Shown here: positions 31,125-40,000 of the stretch, one piece after another
How positions within the stretch are numbered: position 1 is the first letter of the stretch
Layout: each line of letters opens with the position of its first letter
Origin: an uncultured Pseudomonadota bacterium
GTDB taxonomy: Bacteria; Pseudomonadota; Gammaproteobacteria; Burkholderiales; Usitatibacteraceae
DNA length: 52,915 nucleotides
Assembly: GCA_937898635.1 (NCBI GenBank)
Contig: CALEJW010000175.1
Location: forward strand, 1 to 52,915
Direction: 5' to 3'
Notes under the pieces: generated by a model
Told to the model about the DNA's origin: nothing
The model's database searches: none
The model's input: only the letters and a program-made list of their open reading frames with translations
Made by a program: the position numbers and the translations under genes

Positions 31125-32108
31125 TTAGGCGGCGAGGCGCCCGGCCTGGAGGGCGACGATCGCCTTGGCCTGGGTGAAGTCCGGGGCGGCCCCCGCGGCG
31201 TGCACGCAGGCGGCTGCGAGGTTCACCAGCGGCGGTGGCGCGGGCGCCCGGCGCTCGACGATGGCTCGCATCCAGGGCAGGAGGTCCCTTGCCTCCGGCG
31301 GGCCCGCGCCCGCGGCGCGATCCGAGGGATCGGCCTCGAACAACACGCTCTGCGCGCCGCCCGAGATGCGCGAGATGCGCGGCCGGAACTCGAGATTGCA
31401 CGCCCGCGTCGCGGCGGGCCAGGCGAGGAGCAGCGCCTCTCCCCCCGTGGACGGGAGGAAGCCCTCCAGTCGCGCGCTCGCCGTGCCCGGCACCCACATC
31501 GCCAGGCGCACGGCGCCTGCCGCGCCGGGATCGAGCGCCTGCGCCGCGAGGTGCGCCGCGTTCGTCGTGCCCAGCCGCGAGCGCAGCGCGAGGAGGTCGC
31601 CGAGCGCCGGGGAGAGGAGCTGCGCGGGAAGGAAGGCGATGCCCGCGGAGCGCAGGCCGTGTTCGGCTTCGGCGAGCGTCGCGCTGGGCATCACGCCCAT
31701 CTCGCGCAGCAGCGCCGGTCCCGACGGGGCCTCGGGCGCGTCGAGCGGCCCGTGGAGCGCGACCGGCACGTCGAAGCGCCGCAGGAAGAGCGCGAGCAGC
31801 ACGCAGAACGCCGCCTCCCCGGCAACGAGCCCGTGGAGCGGGATCGCCACGGGGCGACGCGGCAAGGGCGCCGCGAACTTCGCCTGGCGAGCGGCCAGCG
31901 CGCGATGCAGTCCGAGGAGCTCGCCCGGCGTCTCGCCCGCGATCGCGAGCGAAGCGAGGAGCGCGCCCAGCTCGACTTCCGGCAGGGCCCCGTCGAGCAC
32001 GGCGCCCCACAGGGCGAAGGCCTCGTCCTCCTCGAGCGGGGCGCAGCCTTCGACCCGCGCGCTCGCGCGCCTCGAGAGACGGCGGAGGAGATGCGGGATC
32101 GAGAGCAT
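31125..32108 (-). CDS. YbiB/TrpD2-like glycosyltransferase-fold protein
   Basis: 327 aa from ATG 32108. The fold is that of anthranilate phosphoribosyltransferase (helical N-terminal part to about 80, then an alpha/beta body), but the phosphoribosyl loop typical of TrpD is absent. Proteins of this type (E. coli YbiB) bind nucleic acid rather than make tryptophan. Visible features are LLRRLSRR near the start, VPVALHGPLDAP, LRSRLGTTNAAHL and a C-terminal DFTQAKAIV. No trp genes are near. It is divergent from srkA. Confidence 0.8.
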   Translation of the reverse strand: MLSIPHLLRRLSRRASARVEGCAPLEEDEAFALWGAVLDGALPEVELGALLASLAIAGETPGELLGLHRALAARQAKFAAPLPRRPVAIPLHGLVAGEAAFCVLLALFLRRFDVPVALHGPLDAPEAPSGPALLREMGVMPSATLAEAEHGLRSAGIAFLPAQLLSPALGDLLALRSRLGTTNAAHLAAQALDPGAAGAVRLAMWVPGTASARLEGFLPSTGGEALLLAWPAATRACNLEFRPRISRISGGAQSVLFEADPSDRAAGAGPPEARDLLPWMRAIVERRAPAPPPLVNLAAACVHAAGAAPDFTQAKAIVALQAGRLAA

Positions 32109-32262
32109 GGACGGGACTCCTGCGGTTGTGCGCGATTGCCCGACAGGCGTTAGCACGACGCGTGCCACCGGGCCCGCGGCGCGGATTCCGGCGCGCCCGG
32201 CGGGGGTCCCGCACCGAGCGGGTGCAATGCTGCGGCGCATCAAGCCCATTCGGGGGCGGCCT

Positions 32263-32268
32263 TACAAT
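32263..32268 (+). promoter_or_regulatory. -10 box (TACAAT) of srkA, leaderless layout
   Basis: CCTTACAATGCGGGGC ends 7 nt before the ATG at 32276. An earlier in-frame ATG (32267) lies within the box itself, so the later ATG is the start. No SD. Confidence 0.55.
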
Positions 32269-32275
32269 GCGGGGC

Positions 32276-33295
32276 ATGACCGACGCGCCCCACGCACCGC
32301 CCTACGCGGGACTCACCCCCGACGTCGTCCTCGATGCGGTCGAAAGCGCCGGCTTCCTCGCCGACGGCCGCCAGCTCGCGCTCAACAGCTACGAGAACCG
32401 CGTCTACCAGGTCGGGCTCGAGGAGGGCGGCGGCGGGCCCCTGGGCGAGGCGCGCTTCCTCGTCGCGAAGTTCTACCGCCCCGCGCGCTGGACCGACGCG
32501 CAGATCCTCGAGGAGCACCGCTTCGCGCGGGAGCTGGCCGACCGGGAGATCCCCGTGGTGGCGGCGCTGGAGATCGGCGGCACGACGCTCAACCACCACG
32601 CGGGCTTCCGATTCTCGCTCTACCCGCGCCGGGGCGGGCGCGCGCCGGAGCTCGAGGATCCCGTCACCCTCGAGTGGCTCGGGCGGTTCATCGGGCGAAT
32701 CCACGGCGTGGGGGCCGTGAAGCCCTTCGAGGAGCGTCCCGCGCTGGATGTCCGTTCCTTCGGCATCGACTCGCGCGACTGGCTCCTCGCGAACGGCTTC
32801 ATCCCGCCGGATCTCCTCGACGCGTGGTCTGGCGCGGCGGCGCTCGCGATCGAGGGCGCCGAGCGCGCCTTCGAGCGCGGCGCCTCGGTCGCGCGCATCC
32901 GCCTGCACGGCGACTGCCACGCGGGAAACGTGCTGTGGACCCCGGGCGGGCCGCACTTCGTGGACTTCGACGACGCGCGCACCGGCCCGGCGGTGCAGGA
33001 CCTGTGGATGCTGCTCTCCGGCGACCGCGCCTCGATGTCGGCGCAGCTTCGCCACGTGCTGCGCGGCTACGAGGACTTCGCGGACTTCGACGACCGCGAG
33101 CTCGCGCTGGTGGAGGCGCTGCGGACGCTGCGGCTGCTGCACTACTGCGCGTGGCTCGCGCGGCGCTGGGGCGACCCCGCCTTCCCGATGGCCTTCCCGT
33201 GGTTCAACACGCACAAGTACTGGCAGGACCGCGTGCTCGAGCTGAAGGAGCAGGTCGCGGCGATGCAGGAGCCGCCGCTCGTTCCCGCGCGCTAG
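32276..33295 (+). CDS. srkA: Stress response kinase A (YihE/SrkA family)
   Basis: 339 aa, normal length. APH-fold Ser/Thr kinase: LNSYENRVYQV with the glycine-type loop, VAKFYRP with the ATP-binding Lys, catalytic HGDCHAGNVLW, and the metal-binding VDFDDAR. In E. coli SrkA protects from stress-induced death, acting opposite the MazF toxin and Cpx stress. The substrate is not known. The mRNA is probably leaderless. It converges on the LysR gene, 3 bp away. Confidence 0.94.
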   Translation: MTDAPHAPPYAGLTPDVVLDAVESAGFLADGRQLALNSYENRVYQVGLEEGGGGPLGEARFLVAKFYRPARWTDAQILEEHRFARELADREIPVVAALEIGGTTLNHHAGFRFSLYPRRGGRAPELEDPVTLEWLGRFIGRIHGVGAVKPFEERPALDVRSFGIDSRDWLLANGFIPPDLLDAWSGAAALAIEGAERAFERGASVARIRLHGDCHAGNVLWTPGGPHFVDFDDARTGPAVQDLWMLLSGDRASMSAQLRHVLRGYEDFADFDDRELALVEALRTLRLLHYCAWLARRWGDPAFPMAFPWFNTHKYWQDRVLELKEQVAAMQEPPLVPAR

Positions 33296-33298
33296 CCC

Positions 33299-34255
33299 TC
33301 AGCGCTCGCGCCGGCGCGACTGCCCCTCGGCCTGCGCGAGAAGCCAGCGCCGGAAGGTGCTCGCCACGGGGTGGTCCGCGAGCGCCGCGGGCGTGACGAG
33401 GTAGTAGGCGAAGCGCGTCGGCACCGCGCGTTCGATGGGCACGACGAGGCGGCCCTCCTCGATGTCGGAGTCGACCAGCGGGCGCAGCGCGAGCGCCACG
33501 CCGAGCCCGTCGATCGCCGCCTCGTGCACGAGGGAGGCGTTGGAGAAGCGCGGGCCGCGCGTCCCGTCCACGCCCTTCGCGCCGGCGATCTCGAGCCACT
33601 CCTCCCAGCCCGGCCGCTCCTCGTCCCCCGGGGACGAGTCGTCGTGGATCAGGGTGTGCAGGCGCAGGTCCGCGGGCTTGTGCAGCGGCGGCCCGCGCCC
33701 GAGCAGCTTCGGGCTGCACACCGGCACGTAGGAGGGGCGGAAGAGGAGGTCCACCTGGAGCCCGGGGTAGTCGCCCATGCCGTAGCGCACCGCGACCTGC
33801 GCCTCGGAATCCACGCGGCCCGGGTCGAGGCTCGTCTCCTCGTCGGGATTGTCGATGGCGCGCAGCGTGCCGATGATGCGCAGGTCGAAATGCGGGTACG
33901 TCGTGGTGAAGGAGCGCAGCCGCGGCATGAGCCAACGGGCGGCGAAGTTGGGGGGCGCGGCGACCGCGATCCGCCCGCGCTCCTCGGCGCGGCGCGCGCT
34001 CGCGAGCCCGGCGGCGAAGCAATCGAAGCCCTCGCGAAGCTTGGGCAGCATCGCCTCCGCGGCGGGCGTGAGCTCGATCGCGCGGGTGAGCCGCCGGAAG
34101 AGCTCCACGCCCAGGTACTCCTCGAGGGACTTCACCTGCTGCGAGATCGCCGCGGGCGTGACGAAGAGTTCCTCCGCGGCGCGCTTGAAGCTGCGGTGCC
34201 GCGCGGCCGCTTCGAAGGCGCGCAAGGCATTGAGGGGAGGCAGGCGGTCGCTCAT
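33299..34255 (-). CDS. GcvA-like LysR-type regulator
   Basis: 318 aa. N-terminal winged helix-turn-helix (about 8-66) with LNALRAFEAAARHRSFKRAA and the recognition helix TPAAISQQVKSLE, both close to GcvA. The periplasmic-binding-type effector domain follows (about 92-300). GcvA controls glycine cleavage, but no gcv genes are present and many GcvA-like proteins have other targets. The probable target is the divergent 61-aa gene and its own promoter, where two palindromes lie. Confidence 0.92.
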   Translation of the reverse strand: MSDRLPPLNALRAFEAAARHRSFKRAAEELFVTPAAISQQVKSLEEYLGVELFRRLTRAIELTPAAEAMLPKLREGFDCFAAGLASARRAEERGRIAVAAPPNFAARWLMPRLRSFTTTYPHFDLRIIGTLRAIDNPDEETSLDPGRVDSEAQVAVRYGMGDYPGLQVDLLFRPSYVPVCSPKLLGRGPPLHKPADLRLHTLIHDDSSPGDEERPGWEEWLEIAGAKGVDGTRGPRFSNASLVHEAAIDGLGVALALRPLVDSDIEEGRLVVPIERAVPTRFAYYLVTPAALADHPVASTFRRWLLAQAEGQSRRRER

Positions 34256-34263
34256 GGCGGCTA

Positions 34264-34279
34264 TAGATTAGCTTATCTA
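34264..34279. promoter_or_regulatory. Near-perfect 16-bp palindrome, candidate LysR operator
   Basis: TAGATTAGCTTATCTA pairs with itself except at two positions. It holds CTAAT on the minus strand, the core bound by E. coli GcvA. It overlaps the lysR -10 box (34265-34270), as expected for autorepression. Confidence 0.55.
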
Positions 34280-34292
34280 ACTCATGGCGCAA
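34265..34292 (-). promoter_or_regulatory. lysR promoter (TTGCGC-N16-TAATCT)
   Basis: Minus-strand -35 TTGCGC (34292 to 34287) and -10 TAATCT (34270 to 34265), 16 bp apart. The -10 is 10 bp from the lysR ATG, so the leader is very short. Confidence 0.45.
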
Positions 34293-34303
34293 GAACTATT
34301 CGT

Positions 34304-34332
34304 TTGTTGCGCTGCACAACCGACACTATATT
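34304..34332 (+). promoter_or_regulatory. Promoter of the 61-aa gene (TTGTTG-N17-TATATT)
   Basis: -35 TTGTTG 34304-34309 and -10 TATATT 34327-34332 with an ideal 17-bp spacer. A partial palindrome GTTGCGCTGCACAAC (34306-34320) sits in the -35/spacer, a possible second regulator site. The 5' leader is about 60 nt. Confidence 0.65.
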
Positions 34333-34400
34333 CATCCCCGTGGACCCCCGATAGCGCCCGTCGGGTGCCGGCGGTCCCGACTCGATACCGAAGGACCGCA

Positions 34401-34586
34401 ATGGAAAAGTACGACAGCATCCAGGAACACATCCGCCTCGCCGAGCTGCAGCGCAGCGTCTACCTCGCCGAACTGATCGCCGAAGGCTCCCACTCGGCGT
34501 GGAACGGCCTGAAGCGCGCCGCCGACGCCCTCCTCAGCGTGTCCCGCGCGAAGACGCGCAACAACGTCTTCACCTTCGACGCCTGA
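34401..34586 (+). CDS. 61-aa soluble protein, divergent from LysR gene
   Basis: 61 aa from ATG 34401 (GAAGGA upstream). Mostly helical: MEKYDSIQEHIRLAEL then a stretch of Leu/Ala/Arg residues and ending NNVFTFDA. No membrane or signal segment and no known motif. It has a good promoter of its own facing the LysR gene, so it is likely controlled by that regulator. A longer form from ATG 34284 would start within the promoter and is rejected. Function unknown. Confidence 0.65.
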   Translation: MEKYDSIQEHIRLAELQRSVYLAELIAEGSHSAWNGLKRAADALLSVSRAKTRNNVFTFDA

Positions 34587-34594
34587 CCTTTCCG

Positions 34595-34615
34595 TCCCGG
34601 GGTGCGTCCCCGGGA
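34595..34615 (+). terminator. Hairpin after the 61-aa gene
   Basis: 8-bp stem TCCCGGGG / CCCCGGGA with a 5-nt loop, 8 bp past the stop. No U-tract follows. Confidence 0.4.
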
Positions 34616-34653
34616 TCGCGATCGCGGCGGCGGGGCCCGCCGCCGGCGCGGGG

Positions 34654-34659
34654 TAACAT
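34654..34659 (+). promoter_or_regulatory. Candidate -10 box (TAACAT) of yceH
   Basis: GGGTAACATGCGG, 24 nt before the yceH ATG. No -35 is clear. Confidence 0.4.
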
Positions 34660-34683
34660 GCGGGTTTCGCCGTCCCGAACCGC

Positions 34684-35346
34684 ATGAGTGCCGCCCCGCT
34701 ACCCACGTTGTCGCTGCTCGAGACCCGCGTCCTCGGCGTCCTCGTCGAGAAGCAGCACACCGTTCCCGACACCTACCCGCTCACGCTGAACGCGCTGGTC
34801 GCGGGCTGCAACCAGAAGACGAGCCGCCATCCCGTCCTCGAGGCGAGCGACGCGGAGGTCCAGGCCGCGCTCGACCACCTGAAGGGCCTGTCCCTCGTCG
34901 TCGAGTCGAGCGGCGGGCGCGTCATGCGCTACGCGCACAACGCGGGTCGCGTCCTGGGGCTGCCGCCGCAGTCGGTGGCCCTCCTCGCGGCGCTCTTCCT
35001 TCGCGGTCCGCAGACGCCGGGCGAGCTTCGCCTCGCCACCGAGCGGCTGCACCGCTTCGGGGACCTGTCCGCCGTCCAGGCCTTCCTCGACGAGCTCTCG
35101 GCGCTGCCCACGGGCGCCCTCGTGCGCGAACTCCCCCGGGCTCCGGGCGCCCGCGAGACGCGCTGGGCGCACCTGCTTTCGGGCGAAGTGGCGGCGGAGC
35201 CCGCGCCAGCCGCGGCGCCGGGAACGGCGGACGCGGTGACCGTGGGCGAGATCGCCGCGCTCAAGGCGAACGTGGACCGGCTCGAGGGCGAGGTCGCCGG
35301 CCTTCGCGAAACGGTGGAACGGCTGCGCCGTTCGCTGGGCGAGTGA
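34684..35346 (+). CDS. yceH: YceH family (DUF480) protein
   Basis: 220 aa. Two winged-helix domains. The N-terminal one holds the family hallmark ETRVLGVLVEKQHTVPDTYP and CNQKTSRHPVL. A C-terminal coiled coil (about 185-218) ends the protein. Structure of relatives suggests DNA binding, but no function is established. It heads a plus-strand run with corA and a hydrolase gene. Confidence 0.92.
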   Translation: MSAAPLPTLSLLETRVLGVLVEKQHTVPDTYPLTLNALVAGCNQKTSRHPVLEASDAEVQAALDHLKGLSLVVESSGGRVMRYAHNAGRVLGLPPQSVALLAALFLRGPQTPGELRLATERLHRFGDLSAVQAFLDELSALPTGALVRELPRAPGARETRWAHLLSGEVAAEPAPAAAPGTADAVTVGEIAALKANVDRLEGEVAGLRETVERLRRSLGE

Positions 35347-35374
35347 GCGGCGCCGCCGCCAGGGAGAGCCGGAC

Positions 35375-36340
35375 ATGCTCGTGAACTGCGTGGCCTACCA
35401 GGAAGGCCGGAAGCTCGCCGACATCCCCGCCGCCGACATCAGCGAGTTCGTGAAGCGGCCCGAGTGCTTCGTGTGGGTGGCCCTCAAGGATCCCGGCACG
35501 GAGGAGCTCGCGCAGATGAAGGAGGAGTTCGACCTGCACGAGCTCGCGGTCGAGGACGCCCGCAAGGGGCACCAGCGCCCCAAGCTCGAGGAGTACGGCG
35601 ACACGCTCTTCGCCGTCCTGCACAGCCTGGAGATGCACGGGCCGGAGCTGCGCGTGGCCGAGATCGACCTCTTCGCCGGCCCCAATTTCATCCTCTCGAT
35701 CCGGCAGGGCACCGAGCAGGGCTTTTCCGCCGTGCGCGCCCGCACCGAGCGCGAGCCGGAGCTCCTGCGCCACGGCTCGGGCTTCGTCTTCTACGCGCTC
35801 ATCGACGCGGTCGTCGACCGCTACTTCCCCGTCGTGGACGCGCTCGAGGTGGAGCTGGAGGCGCTGGAGGGCCGCATCTTCGCCGGGGGCTCGCCGCGCG
35901 CGAACCTCGAGGCGCTCTACGACCTGAAGCAGAAGCTCATGACGGTGAAGCACGCGGTGGACCCGCTCACCGAGGCGGTGGGCAAGCTCCACGGCGGGCG
36001 CGTCCCGCACGTGTGCCAAGGCACGCAGGAATACTTCCGCGACGTGTACGACCACCTCCTGCGCCTGGGGCAGAACATCGACCGGCTGCGCGACACCGTG
36101 ACCACCGCGATGTCGGTGAACGTGGCCATGATCTCGCTCGCGGAGGGCGAGGTGACCAAGCGCCTGGCGGCCTACGCCGCGCTCGTCGCCGTGCCGACCA
36201 TGATCGCGGGCATCTACGGCATGAACTTCCGCCACATCCCCGAGCTCGACTGGGCCTACGGCTACCCGCTCGCCATCGCGGCGATGGTCGCGATCGACGC
36301 CTGGCTCTTCACCCGCTTCCGCAAGGCCCGCTGGCTCTGA
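35375..36340 (+). CDS. corA: CorA-family magnesium/divalent cation channel
   Basis: 321 aa, normal length. Cytoplasmic alpha/beta domain and long helix lead to two C-terminal membrane helices. The selectivity motif is YGMNF (GMN), followed by the PEL pattern in RHIPELDW. It takes up Mg2+ and possibly Co2+ or Ni2+ as a pentamer. AGGGAG lies upstream of the ATG as SD. It is in the yceH operon by spacing (28 bp). Confidence 0.96.
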   Translation: MLVNCVAYQEGRKLADIPAADISEFVKRPECFVWVALKDPGTEELAQMKEEFDLHELAVEDARKGHQRPKLEEYGDTLFAVLHSLEMHGPELRVAEIDLFAGPNFILSIRQGTEQGFSAVRARTEREPELLRHGSGFVFYALIDAVVDRYFPVVDALEVELEALEGRIFAGGSPRANLEALYDLKQKLMTVKHAVDPLTEAVGKLHGGRVPHVCQGTQEYFRDVYDHLLRLGQNIDRLRDTVTTAMSVNVAMISLAEGEVTKRLAAYAALVAVPTMIAGIYGMNFRHIPELDWAYGYPLAIAAMVAIDAWLFTRFRKARWL

Positions 36341-36349
36341 GGCAACCCC

Positions 36350-37057
36350 ATGGCGAAACCCAACCTGCTGCTCGTTCCCGGACTCCTGTGCGACCAGCGC
36401 CTCTGGCAGGCGCAGGTGGAGGGCCTGCGCCACACCGCGGAGTGCAAGGTGGCCGACGTGGCGGGCGCCGACACCGTCGCGGCGATGGCCACGGCCGCGA
36501 TCGCGAGGATGCCCCCCGGGCCCTTCGCGGTGGCGGGCCTGTCCATGGGCGGCTACGTGGCGCTCGAGGTCCAGCGGCAGGCCGCTGCCCGCGTGATCGG
36601 GCTCGCGCTCCTGGACACCAGCGCGCGTCCCGACTCGGACCAGGCCACCGCCGACCGCCGGCGCATGATGGCGATGGCCGGGACGGATTTCGAGCGCGTG
36701 GTGAACGCGCTGCTCCCGAAGCTCCTGCACCCGGCGCACCTGCGCAACGCCGCCCTCGTGGCGACCGTGAAGGCGATGGCGGCCGCCACCGGCAAGGACG
36801 CCTACCTGCGCCAGCAGGAGGCGATCATCGGGCGCCCCGACAGCCGGCCCGGCCTCGCGAAGATCCGCTGCCCTGCGCTCGTGCTGTGCGGCCGCGAGGA
36901 CGCCCTCACGCCGCTCGCGCTGCACCAGGAGATGGCGAACGCGATCGCGGGCTCGCGCCTCGTGATCGCCGACACGTGCGGCCACCTCTCCCCGCTCGAG
37001 CAGCCGCAGCTCGTCACGATGAACCTCGTGCACTGGATCTCGGGCCTCGCCCGCTGA
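36350..37057 (+). CDS. Alpha/beta hydrolase
   Basis: 235 aa. Oxyanion region is LLVPGLLCDQRLW, the nucleophile elbow is GLSMGG (Ser near residue 64), the acid is probably Asp in CGREDALTPL, and the catalytic His is in CGHLSPLEQP. This is the MenH/BioH-like small hydrolase fold; substrate unknown. It follows corA by 9 bp. The stop is 1 nt from the stop of the opposing helicase gene. Confidence 0.88.
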   Translation: MAKPNLLLVPGLLCDQRLWQAQVEGLRHTAECKVADVAGADTVAAMATAAIARMPPGPFAVAGLSMGGYVALEVQRQAAARVIGLALLDTSARPDSDQATADRRRMMAMAGTDFERVVNALLPKLLHPAHLRNAALVATVKAMAAATGKDAYLRQQEAIIGRPDSRPGLAKIRCPALVLCGREDALTPLALHQEMANAIAGSRLVIADTCGHLSPLEQPQLVTMNLVHWISGLAR

Positions 37058-37058
37058 G

Positions 37059-40000
37059 CTACTCCACCTCGCGCCAGCCGGGAACGAGCGGGAAGTAGAG
37101 GCCCAGGCGCGCGCGCCCGCCGCGGGCGCGCCGGTAGCGCAGGAGCTGCGCGGCATAGCGCTCGCGTTCGCGGTCGAGGAATTCCCCGGGGCTCGCGCCC
37201 TGGTGGCGGCCGGTCTTGTAGTCGACGACCCAGGGCTCGCCGTCGCGGTCCGTGAAGACGCGGTCCATCACCACGAGGCGCACGCGGCCGTCCTCCAGGA
37301 AACCCATGCGGACCTCGTTCGCGGCCTGCGCGTGCGCCGCGAGGACCCAGCGGCCGCGCTCGTCGGTGATCGCCGAGGCGAGCGCGTCCAGCACGAGGCC
37401 CGCCGCTTCCGCGCGGCCCTCGCGCGGCACGCCGCGGCGCTCGAGCTCGCCTTCCACGCGGCCGCGAAGCCCGTGCACGCGCGCGACGTCCCACGCCGCG
37501 AGGCCGTCGTCCGCGATCCGCTGCAGCCACCGGTGCGCGACGGTGCCCACGTGCCGGAGCGTCTCCCCCGCCCAGCTGAACTCGACCGCCTCGCGCGCCT
37601 CGCGGAGCTCGGCGGGCATCGCGAAGACGGGATCGTCCACGGTGACGCCGAGCGCCTCGGGGCGGATCCAGTACAGGTCCGGCGCGGCGCGGGCGGGTTC
37701 GCCGGGCGCGGGCGCCGGCGCTTCTTCCGCGTCGCGGACGGCGTGCGGCTTCGCGACTTCCCAGGCCTTGCCGAGGAGCGAGCGCGCGGAGGGTGGGCGC
37801 AGCGTCCCCTTCCTCGCGTCCAGGCCCACCCGCCCGAGGAGGTGCAGGCGGTGCTCCGCGCGCGTGGCCGCGACGTAGAGCAGCCGCTCGACCTCGTGCG
37901 ACTCCTCGCGCGCGTCGAGCGCCTTCAGGTAGTCGTGGGCGGGCTCGTCCGCCTGCCCCGCCTCCTTCACCGGCGCCATGAGCAGCGCGCCGTCGCTCCT
38001 CGCCTTCCAGCGGAAGAGCGGCGTGTCGCCCGCGCGGGGCGCGCGATCGAGGCCGGGCACGATCACCGTGGAGAACTGCAGGCCCTTCGCCTTGTGGATC
38101 GTCATCACCTGCAGCTCGTCGGGCGCCCCCAGGTCCGGGGCGCCGAAGAGGTCCTCGAGGTGTTCCTCGAGCCGCGCGCTGTCGGGCAGGTCGCCCGCCG
38201 CGTCGATCGCGTCGAGGCGGTCGAGGAAGGTCTCCGCGTCCTCGAGCTCGGCCTCGGCCGCGAGGCACGCGGGGCCGCCGAGCGCGAGCCAGGCACCCTC
38301 CACGCGCTCGCGCAGCGTGCCGCGCAGGCGCTGCGCGAGGGCCTCGGCCAGGATCGCCGCCACGCGCGCGAGGCGCGCGCGCGCGCCCGGCTCGACGGCC
38401 GCCATCCGCTCCCCGTCCGCCAGGAGCTCCGGGAGCGTTCGCGCGTCGTCACCGGCGAGCGCGAGGAGATCGCCGAGCGCGAGCCCGCACCACGGCGCGC
38501 GCAGCACGGCGAGCCAGGCGGCGCGGTCGGCGGGATGGGCGAGCGCGCGGGTGAGCGCCACGAGGTCGCGGATGCCCTGCCGCTCGGCCAGGGGCTCGAT
38601 GTCCACGGCGCGCAGGCGAAGCCCCGCCTCGCGGAGCGCGGGGACGATCGCGTCCAGGTGCGAGCGGTTGCGCACCAGGACCGCGACCTTGCCGTCCGGC
38701 CGCTCGCGCCGGGCCGCCTGCACGAGGGCCACCACGGTGCGGGCCTCCTCGGCGCGCGCGCGCTCGCGATCCTCCCCGACGAAGAGGTGCCAGCGCACGG
38801 CCTCGCCCGCGAGTGCCTCGTGGAAGGCCGACGAGCGCGCGTAGCTCACCGCGCCCTCGCTCTCGTCGTCGCGCGCCGGGAGGATGGCCGCGAAAGACGC
38901 GTTCACCCAGCCGACGATCCCCTCCTGGGAGCGGAAGTTCGTCGCGAGGCGCAGCGGGACGAGGCCCACGCGGGGCAGCCCCTCGCGCCAGGCGCGCAGG
39001 AAGAGGCCCACGTCCGCCTCGCGGAAGCGGTAGATCGACTGCATGGGGTCGCCCACCGCGAAGACCGTGCGGCCGTCGTCCGGGCTCCATCCCGCCGTGA
39101 GCGCGGCGAGCAGGCGCCACTGGCTGCGCGAGGTGTCCTGGAACTCGTCCACCAGCACGTGCGAGAGACGCTCGTCGAGGGCGAGCAGGAGATCCGTCGG
39201 CGCCGATTCGTCCCCCAGCGCCTGCACCGCGCCCGCGGCGATCTGCGCGTGGTCGACCTCCCCGCGCTCGGCGAACACGACGAGCAGCTGCGCCGCCGCC
39301 AGCGGCAGCACGCTGATGACCGAGGCGAGGGCCTCCCACTGCGCGTCGGCGAATCTCGCGGGCGGGAGGATCGCGAGGTCGGCGAGCGCCTGCCGCAGAC
39401 CCGGCACGGCGCGAAGCGTCTCCACGAGCGCCGCGTACTCCTTCTTCGCGTCCTCGCGCCCGCCTTCCTTCTTCGCCGGAAAGCCCTGCGCCTTGTTGGG
39501 CGCGACGCGCCACTCGCCATCGCTCTTCACGAGGAGCGACCCCAGCGCCTGCCACGCGGCGCTTCCGTCTTCCGTCGCGGAAGGCAGGCCGGCGAGGCCC
39601 GCGCAACCGCGCAGCGCCGACTCCGTTCCGGCGCGCTCGAGGTTCGCGGCCGCCTCGTCCACCAGGCAAAGGAGCGCGGGCACCGCAGCGGCGGGAAAGA
39701 GTTCCCGGGAACGCGCCATGGCGCGCTCGCGCTCGGCGCGGAACGCGCCCTCGAGGGCCCCGCGCTCGAGGCGGCCGCTCCAGTCGCGGCCCAGCCACTG
39801 GTCGCGCCGCGCGAGCATGCCGGCGATGAGCTGCGCGGCCTTGCCCTGGTCGCCGTCCAGGTGCGCGAGCAGGCGCCCGATCGCCTCCGCATCGCTTCCG
39901 CCGTCCTCGAGCGCGGCGAGCGTGCGCACGGCCGCCTCGTGGAAGAGCTCGCGCGCGTCCTCCACCAGCCCGGGCTGCCACCCGAGCCTCGCGAGCACGG

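Noticed and set aside
34284..34586. Longer 100-aa version of the 61-aa protein
   Set aside because: It would begin upstream of the -10 box of its own promoter; the ATG at 34401 has a ribosome binding site.
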